A stretch of 64,000 bases of DNA from Fragilariopsis cylindrus CCMP1102 (lineage: Eukaryota > Bacillariophyta > Bacillariophyceae > Bacillariales > Bacillariaceae), in the NCBI GenBank assembly GCA_900095095.1, contig FMBT01000299.1, forward strand, positions 186,001 through 250,000. The letters run 5' to 3'. The notes beneath the pieces were generated by a model. That model worked only from the letters and a program-made list of their open reading frames with translations. It ran no database searches and was not told the origin of the DNA. The position numbers were made by a program, and so were the translations under genes. Each line of letters opens with the position of its first letter. Position 1 is the first letter of the stretch. Positions 52,284 through 63,323 of the stretch are shown one piece after another.

Positions 52284-53880
52284 ATGTCGTCTACATCACC
52301 CTACAATCTTATCGATGCTTTCGAAGTTTTGAACCAGGGACGACAAAATTCCGTCGATATATTAGGTATTGTCAGTAATATCTCCTGTTCTGACGGTGTG
52401 CAACGATGTCAAATTGGTTGTTGGATGAATCGCTTCATGATGATCATTCCACATTATCATCACCTCAATCTAATGCTAGTGCTCATATTGTTCTTTATGG
52501 ATCATCCGAAATGGCACGAGTAGAGCAAGAAAAAATTCGACCGGGAGATATACTCAGATTGAATCGAGTTGTGTTGAAAAGGAGTACAAATATTACAGAA
52601 AAAATAATGATAATCGCGATAGCAGGATTCGTTACAGCGACTCTTCCGGTATCGGTGAACGAGTAAAACCTGGGAAGGATCTTTACAATTTCAATTTTCT
52701 TCGCATGATCCAGAACCTGGATTAAGCTGGTATTGTTTGGGTTGTATTGATAGTCACGGGAAATTCATTGGAAAGAATTGTGATGTTGGTGCTACACTAC
52801 AAGTAGAACTAGTAGAATACCGGAAAATATGATAACCTCCAGGGAGAGAATCAAACGGCTTGTGGATTGGTATAATAATCATCCTAATCATCGCGCCCAT
52901 CCTGGTTATTCTTCAACAATCAATTCGAATATCAAAACCTCCACAAGTACCATCTCTAGGGAGATAAACTCGCAACTTATTACATTACCATGTCGGAAAC
53001 GAACCTTGGATGAAATTTATAATAGTGTCGGGTCTACAAGCAATATCCAGATCCGCGTCAAGCAATACTATTCTCAGCCAGCCACAGTAGTAGTGAACAC
53101 TGGTCGTATTACGGCAAAAACAAGAAGAGACAACATAAAATATTTCCTCCTGTGGTATTTGCGGTTGTTACAGATGATTCTGGAACCATGATGACTTTTA
53201 TTGATACAACTGGTCGATTCTTATCTAAACTCCAATCGGCTAGTAAGAATGACATCAGTAATAAAAAGCTTCTATTGCTGACCAATGTATCGACTGTGTA
53301 TCAGAACAGTCTTCGAGGACTGAAATCTTCCTCCAAAGAAATCGTTTTGATACCAACCAAGACGACTAGTGGACTTTTAATATCTCAACATGATAGAAAT
53401 AATAGAGAAGGCAACATCAGTAGCATTTCTCTTCCCAACAACTCGGAACAAGAAACACAAGAAGAAATAATTTCTGATATGGAGATGAATGTTATCTCGA
53501 GCTGGTCGATATACATATTGACGGAATTTCTTTGAAAGATAGCTGCATCAATAATTCTGATCAATCTGTATTTTCTACAACGACGCAATATTTGAAAACA
53601 ATCTTAAAAATGATAGACATGCTTATAAGAGTGCCATAATTTATCTTGACAATGATGATGATATTGGGCAAGCTATTGCTAGTCCTGATGTTATGGAAAG
53701 CCTATGTGGGAGTTTGGATGTCACCGAGTTGTTGGAAATAATGATACACTGTGTACTCATTCCATGCGATTTCTTCGAGCTCTTATCCTTGAACATGTGA
53801 TCTTAAAATGGACAATATATATCGACGATGATAATGAATTGAAAATTGCGAAAGCTGTTTTGCATCAATTGTCTAAATAA
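52284..53880 (+). CDS. POT1-like OB-fold telomere end-binding protein (tentative), heavily frameshifted
   Basis: About 530 residues after joining roughly eight segments, each one base back from the last. Segment order: SPYNLIDAFEVLNQGRQNSVDILGIVSN and SNWLLDESL; AHIVLYGSSEMARVEQEKIRPGDILRLNRVVLKRS, a typical OB-fold with the GDI.RL.R strand of POT1; a loop with RRYSDSSG-like polar residues; WEGSLQFQFSS and LSWYCLGCIDSHGKFIGKN; then RERIKRLVDWYNNH, like the W-helix closing POT1's first OB. A second beta-rich region (TLDEIYNSVGSTSNIQIRVK and following) may be OB2. The last helical piece ends at 53880. POT1 coats single-stranded telomeric DNA. The match rests on pattern, not on an invariant motif. 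RPA-like or other OB proteins are the main alternatives. Confidence 0.5.
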
Positions 53881-54269
53881 TAAATGCTATCCCATACTGA
53901 TACAATACAACATAAAGACGTGACACTGATCATAGTATCATAATAACAACAACAACAACAATTTTTTCTTCTGTTCTTCTTCTTTAAGGGTAATTTTATA
54001 TTGTTATGACGAGAAGAAAAGAGAGAGACAGAGAGAGGAAAAGAAACAAAAATACTTTGTATCTTCATAATTTTCAGAGTACGACTACAATTGTATTGGA
54101 TATTAAATTACAATGATTGTTTAGATATAATTTAAACAAAAATTTATTAATTAAGAAAGATAAATTTTGTCCCATCCTAATTTAGTCATGTTAAAGCAAT
54201 ATAATTACGACGTGTACATACAACGCTTCTTTAACCCTCTGCCACAAGTGAATTGTCTTGCCGTCTTAA
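53881..54269. other. Convergent intergenic region
   Basis: 390 bases of 3' flank between the POT1-like gene and PAF1. AT-rich, with an (ACA)n tract at about 53943-53962 and a GA-rich tract at about 54011-54040. Confidence 0.45.
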
Positions 54270-55818
54270 TTATTGTTCGCTATCATCGCTGCCATCAGTA
54301 ATAACCTTCCTAGCTGATTGACCAATTCCACTGCCGTTCATTTTCTCTTCGATATCAAGATCAACTTCAGCTACTTTGTCGTCGACCTCTATCCTATCTT
54401 CATCGTTCATTGGTCTCCTTGCTACGTTCATTTTATAATTCTTCTTCCTTTGAGGCCTTCCGTTGGATAGTTGAACTCGAGAAGAATAGGTGTGTATGTC
54501 GCATTCTTAGTTCCGCGTTGATCCATATGCAGAAGTTAACATGCGGTGCATCCCTTCCTTCAGAGGAACTACATCCAACTCGTACTGTTGAATTGCTTGG
54601 TATGGTTCTGAATCATTCTCGGACGGTACAAATAGTTGACATGTCATACGTGCCTGGGCATCCTTCTTTTGAACATTTGCTACAATGCCCTATCTAAGAA
54701 TTTAGTTTCGTCGTCACCAGGAGATTTGTCCACGACCACGTGCGTATATGAATTTCCCCATTGTTTGACATTGGGCAAGAATGCCATTTCTGCAACTGGT
54801 TTGAGTCCTTTCTTACTGGGGTGTTTATGAACTCGTACTTTACAATCCTCAAAGGTCTTCGTTACAGCAGATCCGGTCCGACGTTGATTAATCTTTTGCT
54901 GTCGTACCTCCAAATCTTGTGCAAGGTCTTGTTTTGTCTTCGCCAGTGACTTGAAGTCGTGCACTCTTCGACTATGGTCATTTGTAATGTAGGTTGTCTT
55001 CTTCATCCAGCTCTGCATGGCCTCATCCAATACACGAGAGAAAGGTTTCTTTGTAGATGCAGCATTCGCTGATGGAGAGTTTGCCTTTTCCAAAAGATGT
55101 CTCGCAGGTGATTTCCCCATCAATGCCAATCTTGCAACAGCACGGGCATTGTCGCGACTCTTTTTCAATTCTTCGGCAGCCGTATCTGCCATCGACCCAT
55201 TCCAGTCAAGTAGTTTTAAATCATCAGGATGCAATTGAACTTCTTCAGGTGAGGTATGAATGTACGATGCTGGATCCATTGCAGAAGGAGCCAAAGGAAC
55301 ACCCAAGTCTGGTTCACTGTGTAACTTCCAACGATAATTGACCTCAACAGCATTCAGTGGTTTGTACTGACTTATCTCACGCAACTTTTCGTCAAGATCT
55401 GTGCCAATAAAACTAGGTCCAACTGGTGGACGGGGGGGAGCATTTCTAAATTTAAATGCAATCTCAAACCCCTGTGCTCTTTGTTTGAAAAGCGCCTGGA
55501 ATGCAGATGATGTTGCCTCCGGTCCCGTCTTTTGTTTTTTTCGTTCCCCACCTCCGCCATGTTTCTGGAGAATCTTTTGAGCATGCTCTTTCCTCTTTCT
55601 TTCTTTTTCTAATTGAGAATCCGATTTATGAGATTTTGCTTTCTGTTGTGCGAAAATATCAAGATAGAGAACATTGTGAGGGGAAATACATTGTATGCCA
55701 TTATTATGTCACAAGAAATCACTGAGTTAATATCCTCGATTTTTTATGAACTCACCTTTCGTCTCTCTCGACGAGCTTCTTCTTCTTTCTTGTGGCGTTC
55801 ATCATCGTAATCTGGCAT
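54270..55818 (-). CDS. PAF1: PAF1 subunit of the RNA polymerase II-associated Paf1 complex
   Basis: Two exons on the minus strand. The first, 55818-about 55756, starts MPDYDDERHKK. The second starts at about 55640 after an intron of about 115 nt. The N-terminus is highly charged (KEEEARRERRK, LEKERKRKEHAQK). The family core follows: EIAFKFRNAPPRPPVGPSFI (about 55460-55400), then WKLHSEPDLGVPLAPSAMDPASY (about 55330-55270) and LHPDDLKLLDW, then the KHPSKKGLKPVAE block (about 54810). One-base shifts at about 54682, 54565, 54515 and 54490 hide the rest. Joined, it gives ANVQKKDAQARMTCQLFVP, VNFCIWINAE, NATYTPI and SSRVQLSNGR, matching the late part of PAF1. An acidic Ser/Asp-rich tail ends at 54270. 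Acts in transcription elongation and histone modification. Confidence 0.82.
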
Positions 55819-56536
55819 CGTTCTTTCTTTTTGGGATCCCTGAGATATAATGTTTGAACGCGGTCGACAGTATGTGAATGAAGCCTCTATTCTGCTTTAC
55901 CTTTACTTGATACCGATTGATAATGACAATAGCAACATCAAACAGCATATGAAACATGAAAGCACACCACACGACACACGACAGCGACAGTAACACAACA
56001 ATCAATTGACAATACATAAGCACATGCAACACTCAACAAAATCGACACAACAAATAAATTGTCTGTTTGCGCGCACTAGTGAATGAAAAAGCTTGTGCGA
56101 CATTCACGTAAAAATCGCAACAACAACAAAAATATGGAAATAATTTGCTAGTTAGACTATATTATAGAATACAATTACTACCGTATGTACTCAAACCAAT
56201 GGCAGCACATTGTACTTAAATTGTTTCCATATTGAATTCCTTGGTTGGTTCCAGGATCTGGTTCCAATAAAAATCTATCACTATAGGTTTGCATGGTTGA
56301 GAAAGGAGTTAGAGAAAAAAAACAGTGTGATTTTCTCCTTGAATAGTAATACCAATTGTCTAGATGATTTATGGGATGATGTTGAATGTCAGAATTCAGC
56401 TAGAGAAAGTTTATTGCACTTATTTTCATTGGTTTCAATGACCAAGTATTGTGTCATTGTATATGATGTAGTATGCTTTTTAGTCATAGTCCTATATATA
56501 TATAAACTATTAGACAGTTCAATTGATCATTTAACC
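55819..56536. other. Intergenic region between PAF1 and LOG-like gene
   Basis: 720 bases, AT-rich. A plus-strand open frame of 136 codons (56210-56620) overlaps it and the end of the LOG-like gene, but shows no domain and a biased composition. I do not call it a gene. Confidence 0.4.
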
Positions 56537-57906
56537 TTACCGTCGGATAAGAGATACAGCAATCACAACTCCAAATGCTGCCCCAGTAACGAATGCTGGT
56601 ACAAGATTGGACCATGGTGAGTTGCATTTTCTTATATATTGTTTATTTGTATACTGTATTTCATCAGCATCATTGACTTCTTTCCCATCATGTTCTTCAA
56701 CAAATCTTATCGCTTCTTCTGCTGATGAAGCGAAATGTACAATTTCATGTGGTGGGAGTCTGATTAGCTCGTCATAATATGCTCGATCCAACATGTCTCG
56801 GAATGGTTCGTAATAGTCATCAAATTTACACAACAATTGGTAATTGATTTAGGTTCAAGTGCCGAGCGCATGCCATTTCCCACAACTTTGGGTGATATAA
56901 ATAATATAAAATGTCACATCATGTAGCATACATAGCAAAATAGGAAGTATCAGCTCGTTTGGTATCCAAAATCATAAAAGAATAGTATGGCAAAACATAC
57001 TACAGTTGCAACGAAACTTACCTCGTCCCAGGTTCCAGGACCTCCAGGTAGTACAATTACAGCATCTGTATTGTTAACCAAGAACTTTTTCCTTTCCTGA
57101 AGATCATCACCCCCTTCACATCATTAAAATGAAGAAGCAGAAGATGATAGGATACGAATTCAAAAACATTAGAGTTTATTTCTTCAAGAGAGGAAAATCG
57201 TATTTTTGTTTTTGGTTTACTACAGCGACAAGCCGCTACAGTAGCTCACAAGATAACGTACCTGCTACATGGATTTCTCTAATTAGTCCTTTCTCAGCAT
57301 AATCAGTTGTTGTGTTACTATCTACACATTCATCGTCATTAGCTACATGGTCCTTATTCTGGAAAATTATTGCATTTTCGAATACTTGATGTGAACTTCC
57401 ACGACGCAAAATTTTTTCCATTTATCCCAACGTAACCGTTGTCTACCAAGAACATCTCATGGATGACACCACGTACATGTCCATCTCCAGCTAAAACACC
57501 ATCATTCATAGCAGCCATACATCCGTACGAGCCCGCGCCTACGAAAACAAAAAGAGAAATCAAAAAGAACCAGTTATTCTGTCGTTAGACACAACCATCG
57601 TTGTCGTCGTCGTCGGAGAAGAAGAAGAAGAGATAAAGTCAACGAGAAAAAAGGCATGACATAAAATGTATATTAAATGTACCATTTATACAAATATGAC
57701 CACGTCGTGCTAACATATATCCCAATGATCTCGCTTCTTCAAGGTACCGTATCGGTGTCTTCGCTGATGAAGATCCATAACAAGTAACATTTAACGACGT
57801 TGTTGCCTTTTGTAAACAAAACTTGTTATTGACGGTCCCCGGATCGATTTTATACTACTTGTAGTATCCTGGGCTTCAAACTATTGCTACTCTTCGAGGA
57901 TGTCAT
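56537..57906 (-). CDS. LOG-family (lysine-decarboxylase-like) phosphoribohydrolase with C-terminal transmembrane anchor
   Basis: Four or more exons on the minus strand: about 57830-57684, 57541-about 57258, 57113-57024 and about 56875-56537. Rossmann start LNVTCYGSSSAKTP, then GAGSYGCMAAMNDGVLAGDG and GVIHEMF. The catalytic PGGPGTWDE (about 57045-57024) is the defining PGGxGTxxE motif. Next come LWEMACARHLNLNQLPIVV and a helical end. LOG proteins release cytokinin bases from nucleoside monophosphates in plants and bacteria; related members act on other nucleotides. Frame steps: about 57420 and about 56833. The 5' end is uncertain: an ATG at 57906 fits only with another small shift. Unusual: the C-terminus adds a membrane helix (LVPAFVTGAAFGVVIAVSLI) and RR, absent from typical LOG enzymes. 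Confidence 0.78.
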
Positions 57907-58264
57907 CGTCGTTGTTGTCGTCGTCAAGTTGGTTTCGAAGGAGGAACGATCGAAGATGTACTCACTATGTGTTCAATGTACCTGTCTATTCTGTAATGAT
58001 AATGTTGGTGTGTGTTTGTGTCGTCAAGGTATGTTGTTCATTGTTTCTGTATTAGACAAGTTAATTAAGAATTTAAAAAATTGGATTTTTTCACCAATCT
58101 ACCCACGTTTGAAATTTTTGATTGTTGAATCGTATGAGTCGAATAAATCGGCGTAGTCGCACAGGTGACAAATCTTTCGAAAGATCATCCATGACTGAAC
58201 AACTCTCTATTACTGAACAACCCTCTGTTAATCCCCATTTGCATTATCATATAAGAGTCATGAC

Positions 58265-58515
58265 ACAAAGAGGTTGGTTCTGAACTAGACATAGTACTTG
58301 AATTGAAAAGAAGCTGGTTCCAAACTTGGAATATTGCTTGGAAGAGAACTGGAAGGAGCAGAAACCGTCTCAGAACTAGGATCAACACCTTGAAGGGAAC
58401 ATTGCTTAGCTCCCCTCTCAGAATAGAAATGGTTTCAAACTCGGAAAGAAGTTGGTCCAAAACTGGGAACATGCCTGCGGTAGCAGCACTTGGTTCAGAT
58501 CTTGGATAAAAAATC
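58265..58515. repeat. Degenerate tandem repeat
   Basis: About six loose copies of a unit of about 40-45 bases with a core like TTGGTTCnAAACTTGGAA, at about 58273, 58313, 58370, 58430, 58455 and 58490. Copies are diverged and unevenly spaced. An antisense frame of 117 codons runs across but has no domain. Confidence 0.4.
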
Positions 58516-59058
58516 ACGAGTGGAACTAGGAATGCCACCTAGTCCAAAGTAAGGCAGGTTAATTTGGTAACAAAATTGGTTTTGAGCTGGGTGTCCATTC
58601 ACATGTAAATGAAACTTTGAGGGTCCTAGTATCTCATATGTTGTTAGTATAGTAGTAGTGTGGAGTGTACTGCTATGATGGCACTTCTTTCTGTATATTT
58701 GTTGCTCTCCAATTTCACTTGATCATCATAATCATTCTCTGACAAGATTCCTCTTCGAAATACCTTTCCAATACTCAGATATGTTTGGTCCCAATGATTG
58801 CTTTTGCAGCTGCTTCTTCGTATCATTATTGTCAAATCAAAAAATTAGAAAATAAAATCTTAAAATCTCGAGACTTTTGGCACAACAGTCCCACGTAATC
58901 AATCCCGAGTGCCCGAGTCATAATTATGAATTACATCGCCTTCTAGATTTTGAGATATCTTTGTTACAAAAACTTAAGATATAGTATACAGAGGCAATTT
59001 AAGAAGCTTCTCGCTTCACAGTGTTCCATTTCCTTCTGGCGATGTCAAGTTTAGGACA

Positions 59059-59062
<4 letters not shown>

Positions 59063-59108
<46 letters not shown>
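59063..59108. repeat. (GA)n microsatellite
   Basis: About 23 AG units, then interrupted GA-rich sequence up to the protease ATG at 59154, within its promoter or 5' UTR. Confidence 0.95.
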
Positions 59109-59111
<3 letters not shown>

Positions 59112-59153
59112 TGTGAGAGAGAGAGAGAGTGGTGAGGTGTGGTGAGAGAGAGA

Positions 59154-60718
59154 ATGAATATGAAGAAAGCTGCTATCTTCGTCGGCATCATAGCCGCTGG
59201 TTTAATTTCTCTTGTCGTATGTACAGAGATTAATTTGAAGGCGACTTAAACCGATCCCATATTGTGAGTCCTCTTCCTTACACGTATCTGGAAGAAAGTC
59301 CTTACCAAGATCTTTCAATTGGGGTTCCGTCGATGGTGGTGGTAAATCTATGCTAACTCGTATGCTCAACCAACACATACCTCAGTATTGTGGTTCGTGC
59401 TGGGCGCATAGTAGTATGTCGGCTCTTGCTGATCGTATCAAAATTGCAAGGAATGGTATCGGTACTGATATTAATCTGTCTATTCAATTCTTATTGAACT
59501 GTGGTTCTTTTGCGGGGAGTTGTCATGGTGGATCTGGTAAGTAGAGAACAAAAAAGTACAAATAATGAATTTATTTATTCATTTTATTTCGGATAACACC
59601 ATGATTTTCCCACTTTAAAAACTAACTGTTTTCCTCTATATCTATTGTTTGTTTCCATGAATATTAAATCCATTGGAGAATAGCTATTCGAGCCTACGAA
59701 TTCATTAAGAATAATTCATTCATTCCATTTGATACCTGTCTCACCTACGTGGCTTGTTCTTCAGATAGTACCAATGGGTTCTGTGAGCATGTTGATACCA
59801 CTTGCACCGCTGAAAATACCTGTAGGACATGTACAATATCGACCCTAAAAATGGAGGACAAGATTTTGTAGTCCTATTGAATACTTTCCGAATGCAACGG
59901 TAAGAATATACTGATTTATTAGACGTCTCCTGCTAGTAATTATTATTGATGTGTGCGAGCGTTAGCATTAGATTTTGGTACAGTTGTGTACCGTATGAGC
60001 TAACTATTCTAATGTGCACTTTCTTTCACACCATTATTTCGTTTATCCACCCAAAAGGTGGCTGAATTCGGCAATTATAATCTAGATGATGGATTATTTG
60101 CTATTCAAGCTGAATTATTTCTACGTGGACCAGTGAAGGCAAGCGTCAATGCTGGACCATTATTGGATTATAATGGTGGAATATTGGTCGATTCTCCGTC
60201 AACCGCAATGCAACTCATAACCACGGAGTGAGCATAGTTGGATGGGGATATGATGACTTCGCAGATATTCAATATTGGATAGTTCGCAACAGTGTACGTG
60301 ATAATCAATCAGGTTGGGCTTGCAATTTTTGTTTTTGTTCTATTTCTTTCTTCCTTTCTTCTTCCTTCCTTCCTTCCCAGATTTCTTTGTTTCTCACATT
60401 TCTTTTCTGAAATTGATATACATTTTGTTCACTATGTATTTCTCGTTTTTACTTGACTTCGTCTAGTGGGGAGAATACTGGGGAGAAATGGGATTCTTTC
60501 GTGTTGAACTTGGAAAAAATCTATTGGGTATCGAGGCACATATACAGTGGGCTACACCGGGTAGTTTTACCGTTCTCAACTTTCCTTGCTTTGAGGATGG
60601 TAGCAACTGCATTCGGGAACAATTATTCGAGGACCCATCCAATAATCCAGTTACTTCGATCAAAAGAAGACTGCAACAAGCATCACGATCTAGTAGTTAT
60701 GAAATTTCTATAGAGTAG
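59154..60718 (+). CDS. Cathepsin Z/X-like papain-family cysteine protease, with frameshifts
   Basis: About 390 residues when joined. The ATG at 59154 is followed by a signal peptide (KKAAIFVGIIAAGLISLVVC). A short propeptide precedes LPRSFNWGSVDG. The catalytic block QHIPQYCGSCWAHSS (about 59370-59410) matches cathepsin Z closely. The HIP tripeptide just before it stands where cathepsin Z has its family-specific insertion. NCGSFAGSCHGG follows. The catalytic His is in NHGVSIVGWGY (about 60220-60250). The Asn is in YWIVRNS, split from WGEYWGEMGFF by the intron at about 60295-60466. Another intron is about 59537-59681, and a third starts at 59899. One-base shifts occur at about 59250, 59306, 59840 and 60200. 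A secreted or lysosomal/vacuolar carboxypeptidase is expected. The C-terminal 60 residues after the core are Ser/Gln/Arg-rich. Confidence 0.88.
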
Positions 60719-60852
60719 CTTCTGTTTTAGAACTCTTCAGGAGAATTAGAAAAGAAAAGCAAGAAAAAAATCAATGGCTTCCGTACCGTAATAACCTTAC
60801 ACGTAGTATACTCAATAAATTGGATATTAGATTTAAAAGAATAAATATATTA

Positions 60853-62757
60853 TCAAAAGAAGTCCGAATCTTCTAATTTATAGCCAAAGTAGGAAAATAT
60901 GTGTTGGAGAGCTTCTCTAGAAAGACTTGGATTCCTTTGAGTGAGTTCCACAACCCTACAAAATTCTTCCGTGTGATAATTGTTTCGTTCCCATTTCATT
61001 AACTGCTGTATAAATGATACATGGCGTTTTGCTTCGAATACCAATCCCCTGCCAAGCGTGATCTCTAAGATTTTAAGATGAGTAGTGTATGGGGGCAGTG
61101 CAGAGTATTGATTAAAGTAATCCTGGCAAATGGTTATCGCTGCTCCAACATCACCTAAGTTCAAGAGACTATCAATTATAGCCTCAATGGTTTGTTTGTT
61201 GGGATCAATACCGTTTGATAACAGTTGACGAGTGTATTCCTTCATTGTTGGTACATCGCCAACCTTTGAAAGACCTATTAACAACGTATTGTACGCAATG
61301 ATATCAGGCTTGATTCCATTAGCTGGCATAACTTCGTCGATAATATGCATTGCTCTCCAAAGACTACCTCTGTTGACACAAACCTTCATCAGTATGGAAT
61401 AACTTATCAGATCAAGCTCAATTGGATCATGACCACATGCTCCTTGCTTCAAAGAATCAGCAAATGATATCGCAGAAGTAAGTACTGGACTCCAATCTGG
61501 GTCGGATTCTCGTTCAATCTTTAGTTGTTTGATATCCGATCCTGGTTTATGTACTAACTTTCCTCGAACTTGTGAAGGAATCTTATGATAAGGTGGGGGT
61601 GGTCGCATATCTATCGTGACTCTTATAGGACGATTCTGGTACGTAGCTATTTTGTGATTTTCATCGTCGTGGTTATCTTCGCCAGCAGCATTATCTTCTT
61701 CTACGACGACGACATCGTCGTCGTGTATAGGCTTTCTACGAACTCGATAAAAGTAATGTGTCATCTTAGCACTCCTCCCTGTCTTTGCAAATATATTCAG
61801 CATACGGTTGGCCATTGGAGTCGTCAATGCAACGTTTCTTTGATTCATATTGAGTAAAATGGCATCTAACCATCTAGTTGGATCGTCAATTCTTGGTTGG
61901 TCCTTTTCTGCTAGAAATGTATTACGATTTTTTCTCAAATATAAACTAGCAGCATCAATAGCAGTAATAGTATAGATAAACTCGGAAGTTATCGGTGGAT
62001 AATCTCGTGATTTACGAAGTGATAAAAGTTGAATAGCTCTTCCAACATTTCCTGCCTTACCATTCGCCTCTAGCATACTCAGGGACAAATCATCTGTCAT
62101 TTGGGTCATACCCACACTTCCGATGTATCGTTCCCATTCTCTGATTTTTCGAGATAACTCATGAGTGGGAAGTCTACATCGTAGGACAGCAATGAAAGCG
62201 TGTCGCGTTGTTTCTGGAGAAAAGAAGAGACTTTTCATTTCCTCGGACAAGTCTAGATCCTCGTCCGATTTCGATTGTGATTGCTGATGATGATAAAAGT
62301 ACTTCAGGTAGTATTCATATCGGTCCACCGTTTCTTTTACAAAGTCGGTATTCCATTTTCTCTTGGACCAACTATACAGGCCATTAGGAATGCCTCCTTT
62401 TCCTTGATTAAATTGCGATGTTTTATCAAGGTCTTTGATCACTGAAGTCAAAGCCGCCACGGTATGGGTGCCTGTTGTCGTTTGGAAAATATCATTCTTG
62501 TCGTCGATTATTGTTTCTGTAATCTGAGAAGCGTTTGAGCTAAATAGCGCTGCCTGGGTTATTATTGGTTGTGCAGTAAGCCTCTGGGAAAATTTATTTG
62601 TTGTGTGCATGCGAGATACTAAAGTACGTCCAGCAGTAGCATATTGTTGAATTGATTCGTTCCGTGGTGATATACCACAAAGCTGGGTCGAAATGGTACC
62701 GGTATGTGTCGTCAGTTGAAAGCAACGCCGACGACCTAGAACGGAAGAAGACATCAT
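60853..62757 (-). CDS. Pentatricopeptide-repeat (PPR) protein, organellar
   Basis: Single intact exon, 634 residues. The Arg/Thr/Ser-rich N-terminus (LGRRRCFQLTTHTG..., with few acidic residues for about 75 positions) fits a mitochondrial pre-sequence. PPR helical pairs are clearest at about 61430-61080: DLISYSILMKVCVNRG, KPDIIAYNTLLIGLSKVGD and DPNKQTIEAIIDSLLNLGD. Looser repeats occur earlier (about 62110-61780). No DYW, E or SMR domain is visible, so it is a plain P-type. P-type PPR proteins bind specific RNA in mitochondria or plastids and affect processing or translation; the target cannot be predicted here. The lack of any frameshift contrasts with its neighbours. Confidence 0.85.
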   Translation of the reverse strand: MMSSSVLGRRRCFQLTTHTGTISTQLCGISPRNESIQQYATAGRTLVSRMHTTNKFSQRLTAQPIITQAALFSSNASQITETIIDDKNDIFQTTTGTHTVAALTSVIKDLDKTSQFNQGKGGIPNGLYSWSKRKWNTDFVKETVDRYEYYLKYFYHHQQSQSKSDEDLDLSEEMKSLFFSPETTRHAFIAVLRCRLPTHELSRKIREWERYIGSVGMTQMTDDLSLSMLEANGKAGNVGRAIQLLSLRKSRDYPPITSEFIYTITAIDAASLYLRKNRNTFLAEKDQPRIDDPTRWLDAILLNMNQRNVALTTPMANRMLNIFAKTGRSAKMTHYFYRVRRKPIHDDDVVVVEEDNAAGEDNHDDENHKIATYQNRPIRVTIDMRPPPPYHKIPSQVRGKLVHKPGSDIKQLKIERESDPDWSPVLTSAISFADSLKQGACGHDPIELDLISYSILMKVCVNRGSLWRAMHIIDEVMPANGIKPDIIAYNTLLIGLSKVGDVPTMKEYTRQLLSNGIDPNKQTIEAIIDSLLNLGDVGAAITICQDYFNQYSALPPYTTHLKILEITLGRGLVFEAKRHVSFIQQLMKWERNNYHTEEFCRVVELTQRNPSLSREALQHIFSYFGYKLEDSDFF

Positions 62758-63323
62758 CCTATACAGTGGCTGAATACCAATCCAAAGAAGTTCGGTGGTG
62801 TAATTTTAGTTCCGTAGCTTTCAATTTGTATTAAATGTACATTATTTTAGAATACCGCCATCACCATTGTGCGTACTTGTATTTTCGAATTAGTGTTAAA
62901 AGAAATTTTGAATTTGTGGTGTTGGAATAAAAAAATGTTTTTTCAAGCAGAATCACCATCACCACATAATTTTATCGTACGCCGAAAGCGTGTCAAAGCG
63001 GGGTCATATATTTTCAATTTAGAAGGGTGATCGAATTTGCACCCCCCCCATTCGACCAAGATTACCGGTAGGAACCGTATTCTATTATTATTATTATTGC
63101 AGAAGCTAAAAACTCATTAAATCTCACAAAATCTAAAACTTCCGAATGAAACAAAACATAAGCAAGACGACAACGTTCGCCGAGATGGAGAAGCGTTATT
63201 GTTGACTATGTTCTACAGAGTTTATCCCAATTAATCACTTGTTGGATTGATAGGATTTGATAGGGCAGGATAGGTTGGACCTTAAGGACGGGATTAGCCT
63301 TAAAAATAAAATAAAACCAAGAA
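62758..63323. other. Divergent promoter region (PPR / LRR-like)
   Basis: 570 bases, AT-rich, with a short C7 run at about 63042 and a (TTA)n tract at about 63086. No gene seen. Confidence 0.4.

Larger units (their letters stand above)
57907..59153. other. Long non-coding interval
   Basis: 1.25 kb with no convincing gene. It holds the degenerate repeat at about 58260-58515 and a long (GA)n tract before the protease gene; the remainder is AT-rich. Confidence 0.5.

Noticed and set aside
56210-56620. Plus-strand open frame of 136 codons
   Set aside because: It overlaps the end of the LOG-like gene antisense, has a hydrophobic, AT-driven composition after residue 70, and no recognisable domain.
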